Positions 11,973 to 22,560 of a stretch of DNA of 64,000 nt are shown in pieces. The notes under the pieces are model-generated. The model searched no databases, was not told the origin of the DNA, and worked only from the letters and a program-made list of their open reading frames with translations. Every line of letters starts with the position of its first letter. Position 1 is the first letter of the stretch. The stretch is from Madurella fahalii. Its lineage: Eukaryota > Ascomycota > Sordariomycetes > Sordariales. A program made the translations under genes and the position numbers. The stretch spans positions 3,683,001 to 3,747,000 of the forward strand of contig CM056875.1 in assembly GCA_029876055.1 (NCBI GenBank). Direction: 5' to 3'.

Positions 11973-13104
11973 ATGCTCCCCAACGTCGACCCGGCAATTT
12001 TAGAAGCCCTAGGTCTGGAAGCGACCAGCTCCAAGCTCGTCTCGCACGGCGGCTCGGGCTTCTCATCCACCTTTAAGCTAGTCGCGGCCAAGGATGGTGA
12101 AGACCTGACGTATTTTGTCAAGACAGGCTTCGGGCCCGAAGCCGACGTCATGTTCCGAGGTAGGCAAATGAAGCCGTCCATACCAAACCGGCCCGGCCGG
12201 GAATACGAACCCTGATTGACGCGATCCCGAACATGCGAACACGCTTCCTTAAACGCAATCCACTCTGCCGTCCCGGACCTCAACTTTTGCCCCCGCTCCC
12301 ACGCCCACGGCGCGATGCGGTCCAGTCCGGGGAAGTTCTTCCTCGTCACCGACTTTGTCGACTTCAGCTCTTCCTCGGCCTCGGGCGGCGGCAGCGGCAC
12401 GGGTCTCTCGCTCGCCGCCAAGTTGGCCAAGCTTCACACGACGCCGGCGCCAGCCCCGCCAGAGGGGTCGGGCTTTTCCAAGCCCGTGTTTGGCTTCCCC
12501 GTCCCGACATGCTGCGGGTCGACCAAGCAGGAGAATCCCTGGACCGAGTCGTGGGCCGAGTTTTATGCGCACCATCGGCTGCGGGCGATCCTGAAGGCAG
12601 GGGAGCGCAAGAACGGGCGGGACGGGGAGCTGGCCGAGGCGGTAGAGAAGGTCGCTGGCACGGTGGTACCCCGCCTGCTAGGGGACGGGCATCTGAAGGG
12701 GGTGGTGCCCGTGGTGGTGCATGGGGACCTGTGGAGCGGGAATCACGGACGGGGGAGGATCGGCGGGCGTGGAGGCGTGGAGGAGGTTGTGTATGATCCG
12801 TCGTGCGTGTACGGGCATTCCGAGTATGAACTGGGGATTATGCGCATGTTTGGTGGGTTTGGGAGCGGGTTTTGGAGGGAGTATGAGCGCCTTGCTCCAA
12901 AAGCCGAGCCAAAGGAGGAATGGGAGGACCGGGTGGCGCTCTATGAGCTGTGGGTTATGCCCGTCCGGACGTCTCGCGGCGAAGGGATCGCTGACTGACG
13001 TGGTTTGCAGATATCACCACCTCAATCACTATGCGCTGTTTGGCGGCGGCTACCGGAGTGGCGCAATGTCGATTATGAGGAAGCTCATCTCCAAGTACGG
13101 GTGA
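11973..13104 (+). CDS. fructosamine/ketosamine-3-kinase-like protein, odd splice site
   Basis: Member of the fructosamine kinase branch of the aminoglycoside-phosphotransferase fold; relatives phosphorylate sugar adducts on glycated proteins so that they fall off. Exons 11973-12159, 12238-12949 and 13011-13104 join to 330 residues, the usual family size. Visible motifs are HGGSGFSSTFKL (ATP loop region), YFVKTG (Lys), HGDLWSGN (catalytic loop), YDPSCVYGHSEYELGIMRMFGGF (metal-binding and following segment) and the C-terminal YHHLNHYALFGGGYRSGA. Oddity: intron 1 starts with a good GTAGGC donor and has a TTGAC branch-like site, but the only phase-correct junction follows ATGCG, so the acceptor reads CG instead of AG. 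Without splicing a stop appears at 12213. It may be a decayed gene or a one-base error. Confidence 0.82.
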
Positions 13105-13417
13105 CTTCCCGGAGAGCTCTATATCTTGGACTCCTCATTGAATTAGTACTGTTCTGCTGCATCTCTCGGTCCACGGGCTACTTTGAAGGAAATTCCCGAT
13201 CACCAGCGCTCTCCAAAGTAACCTGCTCGTGCCTTAATTATCTTTCAGATAAAATGGAAGAGGGGTTGGAAGAGGGGCTCGAAGCTATGGGTAGAAGATA
13301 CATACAGCAGCAGCTTGCTACCCCACCTCAGACTTTGACATAACCTGAACCTCGGTGCATCGTGTTCTTGACTCACATTCGGCAACTCAAAGAATCCCAA
13401 TCGGTCTTCTGATCATA
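13105..13417. other. short intergenic gap
   Basis: This 313-bp gap is between two genes in the same direction. It should contain the 3' UTR of the kinase-like gene and the 5' UTR and promoter of guanine deaminase. I recognise nothing else in it. Confidence 0.4.
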
Positions 13418-14785
13418 ATGGTTCCGCCCGTAGCCTTCCTTGGCCCCGTCATCCATTCTCTCTCTGTCTCGGAGCTTGAGATCCTTCCCTGCGCCTTGCT
13501 CATCGTCAACCGCGAAGGCAGAGTTACAGGACTACTCAAAGATGTCGAGCCCCAATACACGCGGCAAACCCTGGAAGCCCTCAACTTCAATCCCGCCCTG
13601 GTCGACGTCCGCTTTCTTGCCCCCGGCCAGTTCATCATCCCCGGCTTCGTCGACACGCATAACCACGCCCCACAATGGACCCAGCGCGGCCTCGGACAGG
13701 GCATGCACATCCTCGACTGGCTCGACGCCATCACCTTCCCTAACGAGGCCCGATTCCGCGACCCCGACCACGCCCGGCGCGTCTACGCAAGCTGTGTCGA
13801 TGGTTTCCTACGCCAGGGCGTCACCACGGCTTCCTACTACGGCTCCGTCCACGGTGAGGCGACCAGGATCCTAGCCGACACGTGTTTGGAAAAGGGCCAG
13901 CGCGCCCTTGTCGGCAAGTGCAACATGAGCCGGAACGCGCCCGATGACTACCGGGATGCTTCGGTCGAGGAGAGCCTGCGCGTGACCGAGGAGTGCATCG
14001 CGCACATCCGATCCATCGACCCGCGGGCGGAGCTCATCCAGCCCGTCCTCACGCCGCGGTTCGCCATCTCGTGCGACCCGGAGCTGCTGCGGGGGCTGGG
14101 GGAGATCGCGCGGCGGAACGCGGACCTGCCCGTCCAGACGCACTTCAACGAGGCCGAGCAGGAGATGGCGGCCACCCGGGCGCTCTTCCCGCGGTTCGGC
14201 AGCGAGGCGGACCTGTACGAGCACTACGGCCTGCTGGGCCGGCGCTCCATCCTGGCCCACTGCTGCCACATGACCGACTACGAGGTGGGCCGGCTCGAGG
14301 CGCTGGGCTGCGGCGTCGCGCACTGCCCCGTCTCCAACATGACGGTCGGCGGCGGCTTCATGGCCGCCCCCGTGCGCGAGCTCCTCCGGCGCCGGATCAA
14401 GGTTGGGCTCGGCACCGACAGCGGCGGCGGCTTCTCGAGCAGCATCCTCGACGCCATGCGCCAGGCCATGATCGCCAGCCACGCGCGCGAGGCCATGTCC
14501 AAGGGCCACGACAAGCGTCTGAGCATCGATGAGGTCTTCCATCTGGCGACCTTGGGCGGTGCGGAGGTGTGCGGCCTGGGAGACAAGATTGGGAACTTCC
14601 ATGTCGGCAAGGACTTTGACGCGATTGTGGTTGGGACTCAAGGAGTTGATCAAGGGATCATGACTATGGTGGAAGAAGGCGACAGCCTGAGGACTGTGTT
14701 TGAAAAGTTCATCATGACGGGCGATGACCGGAACATGACCGAAGTGTATGTCCGTGGCCGCCGGGTGAAGGCCAGGGAGAAGTGA
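13418..14785 (+). CDS. guanine deaminase
   Basis: Zinc amidohydrolase converting guanine to xanthine and ammonia in purine salvage and catabolism. It is a single exon. I chose the ATG at 13418 because MVPPVAFLGPVIHSLS matches the usual N terminus; 455 residues is typical. The metal-binding pair is in GFVDTHNHAPQ. Then come GVTTASYYGSVH, the substrate and zinc His in VQTHFNEAEQE, ILAHCCHMTDYE, and the conserved late aspartate in VGLGTDSGGGFS. The C-terminal part ATLGGAEVCGLGDKIGNFHVGKDFDAIVV is the standard amidohydrolase beta-sandwich return. The enzyme is probably cytosolic. There is no sign of disruption. Confidence 0.93.
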   Translation: MVPPVAFLGPVIHSLSVSELEILPCALLIVNREGRVTGLLKDVEPQYTRQTLEALNFNPALVDVRFLAPGQFIIPGFVDTHNHAPQWTQRGLGQGMHILDWLDAITFPNEARFRDPDHARRVYASCVDGFLRQGVTTASYYGSVHGEATRILADTCLEKGQRALVGKCNMSRNAPDDYRDASVEESLRVTEECIAHIRSIDPRAELIQPVLTPRFAISCDPELLRGLGEIARRNADLPVQTHFNEAEQEMAATRALFPRFGSEADLYEHYGLLGRRSILAHCCHMTDYEVGRLEALGCGVAHCPVSNMTVGGGFMAAPVRELLRRRIKVGLGTDSGGGFSSSILDAMRQAMIASHAREAMSKGHDKRLSIDEVFHLATLGGAEVCGLGDKIGNFHVGKDFDAIVVGTQGVDQGIMTMVEEGDSLRTVFEKFIMTGDDRNMTEVYVRGRRVKAREK

Positions 14786-15016
14786 AGCACCGGATGGGAT
14801 AAAAAGAGACGAAATATCCGAAATGTAGTAGAAGAGATGAATTGCGATACTGCCTCAAATCGAGGCGCCTATTGGGCTGCGAGCTGATTGCGAAACGGCG
14901 GATTCCGGGAGACTTTGTTTGACTTGTTTACTGCATCTGTGGGACGCCAATATGCAGTTCAAGAATCTGGAAGTACTGGACTACCTACTTAATCAGAAGT
15001 AAGCCTTCTGGCTGGT

Positions 15017-15135
15017 ACATACGGCCATACCCACAAGAAAGCACGGGATCCCGTCCGCTCTCCCTTAGTTAAGCTTGTGAGGGCCAGACTAGTAGTTGGG
15101 TCGGTGACGACCAGCGAATCCCTGGTGCTGTATGT
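15017..15135 (+). rRNA. 5S ribosomal RNA (dispersed copy)
   Basis: About 119 bp with the features of a filamentous ascomycete 5S gene. It opens with ACATACGGCCATACC and closes with GGTGCTGTATGT, so the ends pair in helix I. The internal control region contains GGGATCCCGTCCGCTCTCCC, and the 3' half has TAGTAGTTGGGTCGGTGACG followed by ACCAGCGAATCCC. Ten T residues follow directly, as expected for RNA polymerase III termination. In Neurospora and relatives 5S genes are scattered singly through the genome rather than placed in the rDNA unit, and this copy fits that pattern. I see no pseudogene-type change. Confidence 0.95.
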
Positions 15136-15144
15136 TTTTTTTTT
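15135..15144 (+). terminator. RNA polymerase III oligo-T terminator of the 5S gene
   Basis: A run of ten T begins at the last base of the 5S gene. A second longer T run lies about 20 bp further on (15163-15177), which could act as a backup. Confidence 0.85.
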
Positions 15145-15709
15145 CGCCTTCTTTTTTGTTGGTTTTTTTTTTTTTTTCCTTCTTGGCGCGCCCCGCATCA
15201 GGAAAGACGTCTGGGACTGTGGGAGGAAACGAGACACTCCGAATGAAAGCAGCTCTCTCGAAACTGAACGGTTCAAGCTTGCTGGTACTGTATGTGGCCT
15301 ATGCTGTCACTAATCAATCAAGGGAGGGCAGGTGGGCGGGAGTGGTTTATCGATCTCCCATGATAACTTGTGTTTTGTAAGCTCTTGCGGAAATTTCGGT
15401 TTGATTTTCGAGAGCACCAACTGTAACCCCACGTATGGTCAATTACAATTCACTCCAGACAAAAGCCCGCGCCAGACTTTAGTATGTGGCAGATTTGTAA
15501 CGGAAACAACTCAAGAAAGATGGATTTTGTCCCCCGAGGGCCCGGCAGAAGAATCTATGGAAAGGAAATCCCCTTCACTGCTCGCTATGCATAAAACCAG
15601 CCGCTCTAATTAGCCCCGATGTGTACGATGCTGGCATGGACTTGACGCTCTCGTCCCTTTTCCGTCTCTGTCAAAATGGGCAAGGTACAGCACTTACCGG
15701 CTCGCCTGT
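15145..15709. other. intergenic, nothing recognised
   Basis: This 565-bp gap lies between the 5S gene and the 3' end of the HET gene. Apart from the T-rich tract at its left end I see no repeat, RNA or coding signal. Confidence 0.4.
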
Positions 15710-18091
15710 TTAGGCGAGACGAACTCTCTTGATTTCACAGCCGTAAAAGAAGCCTTTCCGGTTGTTATAGCCAATGGCTACACCGACGCGTCTGTAGGAC
15801 TCAATATGCCCCCATCGGCGGTTCGGCATTAGCAACAGCATCGCCGACTCTCCCAGCTCGAGGCACATGAGTTCTTTCTCGTGACCTTCCCGGACGTAGG
15901 GAGTGGGGCAAGTCCTTAATTGGTCTTCGTCGGCCGGAACGAGGTATTCCAATTGACCGACGATCTCTCCGCTGTGGGCGTCTTTCGATACGATCCGGCC
16001 ATCAGCCCTGTTGCGGACGTAGATTTGCTGCCCGGGAAAGGCGCTAAAGTCGAAACTCGGACAGTTCCCACTCGCCCGCTCGACGGCGTCCCAGGCGACT
16101 CCCTGGGCGGTTTCGGAAATGAAGCGACGGAAGCGGCCCTGCACGTCGACGACTTTGACAGCCCTGCCACGCTCCTCAGCTACCTGGCCACCGTTAACGT
16201 GGTTTGCTTTTACTCTCTCCGAGCTTGCTCTGGCAGAGTCGGTTACTGGCCTGTCCACGGAGACCACTCCGATGAACTTGAAGTGCTGAGACGGTCTGAA
16301 ATGATGCTTAGTGCGAGTTTGTACGCGAAGAGGAAGCGATGCCCACGACCACGAGGGAGCAATGTGTTGTAGATTCACCCGGGAATCGACCGCCGTTGCG
16401 ACGGACCAAGACAGGTGCCTGGCAAAGTTGTCCCTCCACAGGCCCGCGAGGTATTCTTCCGTGACAAGCGTGCCCCCGCCCTCTGCCTTGGCATTGTAGA
16501 AGCGCACGGCAAGGCCGGCAATGGCCAGAAAACGGTCCTTTGGCTCAGCTAGATCCCGGGGCGTGTAGGCTTCGACGATATCGAGCCATTCTTCGTGGAG
16601 CTGATGCTCATCCCCCGTGCGGCAGAGCTCCAGGAACTGTTGCGGAGAGCTCCGCGCTGCGCGGCAGTCGGTGGGAGCGGAGCATGCTAGTTCGTCCAAC
16701 TCGGAAACCTGGCGTTCGGGACAGGACCAGTACCACCGTTGGCCGGTCCAATAAAGGAGCCTCGGAGAGAGACGCTCCTCCTGCAACGTCCATGCTCGTT
16801 GCGACACGGGCGATGCGAGCCGAACCCGATCCAGAGACAACTGCGTGTTGTGCAACCACATGCCGCGAAGCTTGCAGGCCTTGCTGCGGTGCATCCAGGC
16901 CGACCGGTCGTACACCAGGTGGTCGGTGGCCTTGGTGCTCGCAGATGCGACGAGCGTGAAGGCAGCATTACCGTATACCTCGTGCATCAGGGATGCTTCC
17001 GTGTCCCAGTTGGTGCCCTTTGGGATGCAGACGCTGTCGATCCAGATGTAGAAGAAGCCTAGCGATGCCGAGATGGAGATGGCATCGTGCATTGTCTCTG
17101 GGAGATCCCACATTGGGAAGGGGTTCAGCCGCTCGGCGACGGGCCGGCCGTTTTTCGTCTTGGTGGCGGCGCCCTTGATCCTTGCCCACTCGGCAGCGGG
17201 CATGGTTGTCGGGTCGCCCCATGAGTAGCTGAGCACGACGTAGTCGACGGGAACTGGCGGACACTCGACCAGCCGGACATGGTTTCCAGGCAAGATTTGG
17301 AGAAGCCAGGTCGGGTTCCGACGCGACCAACGGTATTTTGAGGAACAGGCGTGGTTGTGATGGCAGTCCTCGATGATCTGGCGCAGTTCGGCAAGATCGG
17401 AGCGCATCCGGGCGCCACCTTTGGTCGGGTCCTGAGGAATAAGTTGAGGCTCGCTCCGAAGATGAACGGTGGCGGAGAAAAGCGGGTCATCGGGCGATCC
17501 GATGGCCAGTGACAGACTGTCGCCGGCTGGGGAGAGGTTCAAGGCAGCGTGGATGGGCCGTTGGTTCTTTGGATGTTCTAGGCGCTCAGCATCGTGCCCC
17601 GTGATCTGCTCCAAGAGGAAGGCTCGTCGAATGGTGCGGCAGGTATCACACCCAGAAACGCCGGCACAGAGATTGAGCTCAACGTAGTTGTGATGGACGA
17701 GGCGGGATGGCGAGCGGCCTTGATAGGCACCGTCCCGTCTTCTTTGGACCTCTCCCCAGCGCAGGAGCTCGCAGATCTCGCCGCAGCCCCTGCACTGCCG
17801 TTGGTGATATTCATTGGGCATCGTCTGGGAGAGGTCATTCCTGGCCTGCCGAAAGCGATCAAAGACGGCATCGCCGAGACGCCGTATATGGCGCTCAAGC
17901 AATGTTTGGGCCAGCATGGTCGCATTGAGAGCACGGGAAGTCCCGGAAGTGCTCTGGATGCTTCGCGATGTTATTGCGTCAAGAGACCATGTTGGCCAGT
18001 GAGTTGCGGATTGCTTCAGGCTCAAATAGACGGATGTCGTGTGTCGCATGTCGCATGTCGTACGTCGCACGTCGCATGTCACATGTCGCAT
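15710..18091 (-). CDS. HET-domain (heterokaryon incompatibility-like) protein
   Basis: A single open frame. The HET domain (PF06985) is clear in the middle: YVVLSYSWGDP, then DLPETMHDAISISASLG with FYIWIDSVCIPKG, EASLMHEVYGNAAFTLVASAS, and RAWTLQEERLSPRLLYW. HET domains mediate non-self recognition and cell death after hyphal fusion in some proteins; most paralogs have no known partner. A Cys-rich N-terminal stretch (CRGCGEIC and CDTC) precedes it. The frame is open from 18091 (793 residues), but the first Met lies in a 7-bp tandem repeat and the first 58 residues look non-protein-like. Met59, at 17917 (MLAQTLLERHIRRLGDAVF), is the better start and gives 735 residues. No NACHT, WD40 or ankyrin region is visible, so it appears to be a stand-alone HET protein. 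Confidence 0.88.
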   Translation of the reverse strand: MRHVTCDVRRTTCDMRHTTSVYLSLKQSATHWPTWSLDAITSRSIQSTSGTSRALNATMLAQTLLERHIRRLGDAVFDRFRQARNDLSQTMPNEYHQRQCRGCGEICELLRWGEVQRRRDGAYQGRSPSRLVHHNYVELNLCAGVSGCDTCRTIRRAFLLEQITGHDAERLEHPKNQRPIHAALNLSPAGDSLSLAIGSPDDPLFSATVHLRSEPQLIPQDPTKGGARMRSDLAELRQIIEDCHHNHACSSKYRWSRRNPTWLLQILPGNHVRLVECPPVPVDYVVLSYSWGDPTTMPAAEWARIKGAATKTKNGRPVAERLNPFPMWDLPETMHDAISISASLGFFYIWIDSVCIPKGTNWDTEASLMHEVYGNAAFTLVASASTKATDHLVYDRSAWMHRSKACKLRGMWLHNTQLSLDRVRLASPVSQRAWTLQEERLSPRLLYWTGQRWYWSCPERQVSELDELACSAPTDCRAARSSPQQFLELCRTGDEHQLHEEWLDIVEAYTPRDLAEPKDRFLAIAGLAVRFYNAKAEGGGTLVTEEYLAGLWRDNFARHLSWSVATAVDSRVNLQHIAPSWSWASLPLRVQTRTKHHFRPSQHFKFIGVVSVDRPVTDSARASSERVKANHVNGGQVAEERGRAVKVVDVQGRFRRFISETAQGVAWDAVERASGNCPSFDFSAFPGQQIYVRNRADGRIVSKDAHSGEIVGQLEYLVPADEDQLRTCPTPYVREGHEKELMCLELGESAMLLLMPNRRWGHIESYRRVGVAIGYNNRKGFFYGCEIKRVRLA
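18036..18091. repeat. 7-bp minisatellite, 8 units
   Basis: Eight tandem 7-bp units with consensus GTCGCAT: GTCGTGT, GTCGCAT twice, GTCGTAC, GTCGCAC, GTCGCAT, GTCACAT and GTCGCAT. It lies at the 5' edge of the HET reading frame and would encode an imperfect 7-residue repeat there if translated. Confidence 0.95.
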
Positions 18092-20720
18092 GCCGAGCGT
18101 ATCAGCACCTAGCCGGTCTGCCGTAGCCGTAGGAGCAGAGTGGGTTTACGCCCCCGAGGCTTGGCTACCTAGTCAGTCCTGGACTCCTTCGAGTCCACAT
18201 TCTAGGGCCCCTCTGGGCGGCTATGCAAGACAGTCTGTATGAGGAGCGAAGCATTGTGGCTGTGAGGCAGGGGGTGTGCGCCGCCCCAGGCGCGACCACA
18301 TTCCTGGGATAGGTTAGGGTTTCGAAAGGGGGTGGGATTGAGAAGGCATGGGTGCGTCATGCTATTGCGGAACCAGGATTTTGCCACGTGTTCAGACATC
18401 GTACTGTACACTAAAACGTGGAGGATCGCAACGAGGGCACCACTTGCTTGGAGCCAGGGACTGAGAAGTGAGGCAGTGACAATTGGATCCAAGGTTTGTG
18501 CAGTAATTACCGTCTGGTGCCCAGGTAAACACCCCGCTTATTAGGAATTAGCGTCTCGGCGGCGGTATGGAGGGATTCACCACACTGGAACCGGCGGCGA
18601 ATTCAACCTCGTCGGCAGCATCCCGCATTGGCGTCGAAACCAACCGCACCCGCATTCCCGATTTCCCGGGTCTGACGCTTTCCCGACGATTCGGTTCTGC
18701 GGCTTCACCGTTACATCCCACGGTGCGGGCCCCGCGGAGGCCGGCTGTGGACTTCGCAACACTTCACTTAGCTCAGAAGACGATGGTGGGGATCTGTAGT
18801 CTATGCTCCTCTTAACGGCATTCCCGAGAGCCTTCTTCATCTTGATGGGAAGGATTTTGATCAGACGTGAAGAGTGTCCATCCCATCTTCCCAAGCCGCT
18901 TCTGCGCCAATCCCGTTCTCCGCGGGAAGGGATTGGCGGCCTGGGGGCCGTGAAAGGATTATCCGAGCAATCAATCAAAGTAAGGATGTTCTTGATCTTC
19001 ACTGCGGGTGTGCCAAGGTTGAAGTCCTACGTTGGGGTTGTACAGCAGGTGGAAGAAAGCCTAAGGATAGAGTTTCCTGGGAGCGTTTGGGGGCCGCGGC
19101 ACTAAATTAGGCGCGGCCCCCATCGATCCATCAGCCCTACTGCTCCACATCCCTACCAAACAATGATCCCATTGAATCGACTGTCTCATCCTGATGGTTT
19201 GGCAAACTCTGCACTGGATGCATTGGGATCCCCGCCGCCACGCACAATTCAAGTGCCAGCCACGCCAAGAGTTGTAGCGGACAGCACCAAGTAACAAGCC
19301 ATTGACGATACCTACGCCCACGATAGCGACTTCGTAGCATCGTAGGGCTCAGCCCAGGGTATGTAGCAGGTAATCTCATCAGAATACATAGATCCCAAGC
19401 GCTCTACTCCAAAGAGAGTGAGGGGATACTTCTTAAGTTGATTTTGAACTTCAATATGTACGAGTCAATTTATACGTCTGACAAGTGCTAGAGCCAAGTT
19501 GGTTTAGTTCTTTTACGGCGGAAAAGTGAGACCTTTATTCTGTGTTTTGGTCAGCGTCTACCTAAATGCGGTTAGACATGGTCAAATTAACGCGGAGTAG
19601 ATTTAACGGGGTCGCAATCCGAGGGTGCAGATAACCTTTACTCAGCCGGGTCTGTAAGGTTAAATCTAAAGTGCTCGCGTCACTCAGTGACCCCTGCAGC
19701 ACAGGTTGGTACCTGAATGACTGAGAAGCTCGTTGTTGTCGGTTGGCCCGACAGACTGCGCCGCTGCGCGAATCTAGTAATTACAGTTCAAATCAACACT
19801 TGTTGATGCAGCCACTTGGAGAGGAGTTGTGGCCGGCGCTGCGTTTCTCGATCTTTCGTTCTGCAAATGGATGCGGCCCGGAACGGCGGGTCAACAAAGC
19901 TTGACATATGGCAGTTCGCTGCGCACATGGCACAACAGCAAAAGGCAGAAAAGCGTCCTTGTGCCAACCAGGGTGTTCAATTGGCTCCTGCAATCCCGTC
20001 CTGACAAACCATCCAAACCCATTGCACCGCCATCCAGCCGACTCACAAACAAACGATGCCGCGGCGGGCAGGTGCTCTATTACGGCGCTAAGGAGCGGCG
20101 GCCCTAGATGTGGAGATGCCCACACCGGACCGCCTCGCGGATTCATCAGAGACGGTACGAGCGGGGGCCGAGGGAGCCGGCCTACCTGGCGTGCTGTTTT
20201 GCTCGCCGTGCAGACATGCTAGGGTAATTGCATGCCAAGCTTGGTGGCGGCAAAGCCATAAATAGGTAGCTATTGCTACTGTATAGGCAAAGGGGCAGGG
20301 GGAACGACCCTGTGCTCCGCGGCTCCGCCAGTCCAGTGGCCTCGCGCACATCTCTCATGGAACGCCTTACGGTTCGCCTGCTCTCCCACAAGGCTGGGAC
20401 AACCATGACTGGCAAGCCGTGAGTCAGCTCTGCCGTTGTTTGGCCCTACGAAGCGTTACACAGGCCAGATCTGGTTCTTCGTCGTTAAGTGACTTGGGGC
20501 CCGAGTCCCTGGGCCACGTGTCTTAGACCCAGCTGCGGAGGTATATATCTCGAGTGGTCTGACATGGCCGAGAGTACTTCGGCTCGTCATCAATAAGCCC
20601 CGCCAGATCAACGGTGGTACTCCATATTTCGGGTCCGAGCCGTCCCATCTCCCGGCTCCTTACCCGCGGTTTCCGCTCTCTCCTGCCTCAGCCGTCTATC
20701 CCCATCCGGAATCGCCGACC
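18092..20720. other. 2.6-kb gene-poor region
   Basis: No gene, RNA or transposon recognised. Frames of up to about 140 codons occur on both strands around 18570-19100 and 19800-20350 without a motif. The stretch 19380-19620 is AT-richer. A TATA-like TATATAT at 20540-20546 lies about 180 bp upstream of the next gene's ATG and could belong to its promoter. Confidence 0.45.
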
Positions 20721-21456
20721 ATGTACAGACCGAAGCACTTCAGGTGGAAGTTGATGCATGTGTCGGGCATCATAGCCCATTTCGGTCTCACTATTGCCGC
20801 AGCTATAAGTTACATCTACACCCTCGGCTTCGACACAGCGCCGGTCGAGCGGAGCAGCACCAACGTAACATCCGTCAACACGAATCCGTGCAGCTTCGCT
20901 CTCATGGGCGGGTTCGGACATTGGGGCTCGTTTGATGTAGCAGTCCGTACCCTACTCATAACCTGTTTGATCGTGGTAAGCCCGCTCTTCCCTCCTACTC
21001 ACGGGTCCATCGTCAAGGCTCACAAGTGGCACTCCTCCTCTCCAGGGCTCCCTCGGAGCGATCATCAACATCATCATCTTTATCCTGCTTTTAGCTACCG
21101 AGGTCAACAAAGTCACCTTGACTGAGGGCGAGCAGTACTGGCGCAAGCAGATCGTCACATTCTTCGGTTGCCTACTCAATCTAGTTCTAGGTGGCGCGGG
21201 AGGTGCTCTTGCAGGCACCTTGGGTGTCAAGACAACCGAGTCAAAGTCGCTGATTGCGCCTATAATCTGGGCATTAATCCAAGCGTACGTCGTCAGTTGT
21301 CGTTTTGGCACCCGCACACACCCCCCCGAGCTGTCTTCTGCCGTCTTGGGATCCCCAAACTGACGATTCCTCCTGGCCTGCAGACCGCTCTCTCTGGTAA
21401 TGGCTGTCTGCGATGCCGTGAAGAACCATCGGGAAGGCAAGGATCTTCTTGACTAG
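20721..21456 (+). CDS. small multi-pass membrane protein, family not recognised
   Basis: Exons 20721-20975, 21046-21284 and 21384-21456 join in phase to 188 residues with consensus splice sites (GTAAGC...CCAG and GTACGT...GCAG). Four hydrophobic segments are visible: VSGIIAHFGLTIAAAISYIY, VRTLLITCLIVGSLGAIINI running into IIFILLLAT, FFGCLLNLVLGGAGGALAGT, and LIAPIIWALIQAPLSLVMAV. The N terminus is short and basic (MYRPKHFRWK), and the loop after segment 1 has two possible N-glycosylation sites (NVT and, weakly, NTN). The layout of four segments in under 200 residues resembles MARVEL-like fungal proteins, but I see no diagnostic motif and do not assign a function. It reads as a genuine gene because splice phases, hydrophobic pattern and a good stop all agree. 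Confidence 0.75.
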
Positions 21457-22560
21457 CACAGATGACATTAATGCGAAGGTGGTGGGTGGCATGTGACCAA
21501 TTAAAGGTTTTCTCTCTATATCTCGCTCTTCCGTCCTTATTTTTATTCTCTTCAGCAAGCACGGCAAGGACTACGGATTCACAGAGAGTATTTTCTCGTA
21601 CCATTTAAAACAGGCGCTTTTCGGAACCATTGGAGTTTTTCTTGGGAGTAGAACGGATTAGGGAGCTTCCAATTGCATCCAAGTCCTGTACTGTACCTTA
21701 CCTTACGCAGCTATTATAGAAGCATTGAGCTATCACATTAGCATCGAGCGAAACAGCACCCCGAAATAGACGGCGTTGACCGCAGCATGGCACAGCTCAT
21801 GGACCTAATTAAGGTATTTCCACGCCTGATGAGTTGCATGATGGGAGCCCGAACTAATGGCCCACCGTCAAAGTTTGGGTCGATGACGGTATCTGACCAG
21901 CTCTCTTCTCAATTTAGCTTAGTCAATCGGAACCCCCAAGCCGGTTTTGAGCAAGTTATTGAACCTTGAGACTAAGGTAAACCACCAGAATCCTCTCAGG
22001 TAGGTTTCTAATTACCCCCCCCCCCCCCCCCCAGCACCGGCAGGGGAAGTGATTGTCTAGTTCATAGCCTCATCCCTCTACGGGGCGCTCGATGGGCCGT
22101 CCTTCTTTATGCGTAAATCCCCAGTCTCAGGTCCACGGGGACTGAAGAAGGGCAGACATTCGTATCTTCCCCAATCCCAGCCCTTCTCTTCGCCAGGGAG
22201 GTAGTGATGTCTTGGCGTTTTGCCGTTCCCGCCATCCTGCTCATGATGCGACGGAAGCGGCACGTCGACAGGCATCTGCAGGAGCACTGCTGCAGGCGAC
22301 TGGCGCTGGGATTGGCGAGTCTGCAAGGTTCTTTTTGTACAGCCAATGCTGTGCCGCAACCATGCCGGGCTTGGGCACCGCTCCCCACTGTACTGGGTCC
22401 TTCGTTCTCCGGTCCCCGCGGGCGCGGTGTGGTCGAAGTGTACGAAATACTAATAGGGAATGGCACTTTAGACATTGCAGGTTGCCCTGCGTCTGCACAC
22501 TCCACTCCCGTTGCTCCTCGCAGCAGCCAATTCTGAGATGAGACAATTCTCCGGTGAGCC
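21457..22560. other. intergenic, nothing coding recognised
   Basis: This 1.1-kb gap holds a C18 homopolymer at 22015-22032 and otherwise nothing I can name. The right part should contain the promoter of the Clr5-domain gene. Confidence 0.4.
22015..22032. repeat. poly-C tract (18 C)
   Basis: Uninterrupted run of 18 cytosines, followed by AGCACCGG. Long poly-C runs are uncommon and prone to length error in sequencing. Confidence 0.95.

Noticed and set aside
13871..14653. 260-codon minus-strand frame inside guanine deaminase
   Set aside because: Antisense shadow of a GC-rich exon; the plus-strand product has complete family motifs.
18168..18205. GGACTCCTTCGAGTCC hairpin as a tRNA T-arm
   Set aside because: The palindrome does not sit in a cloverleaf; no acceptor or D-arm partner found.
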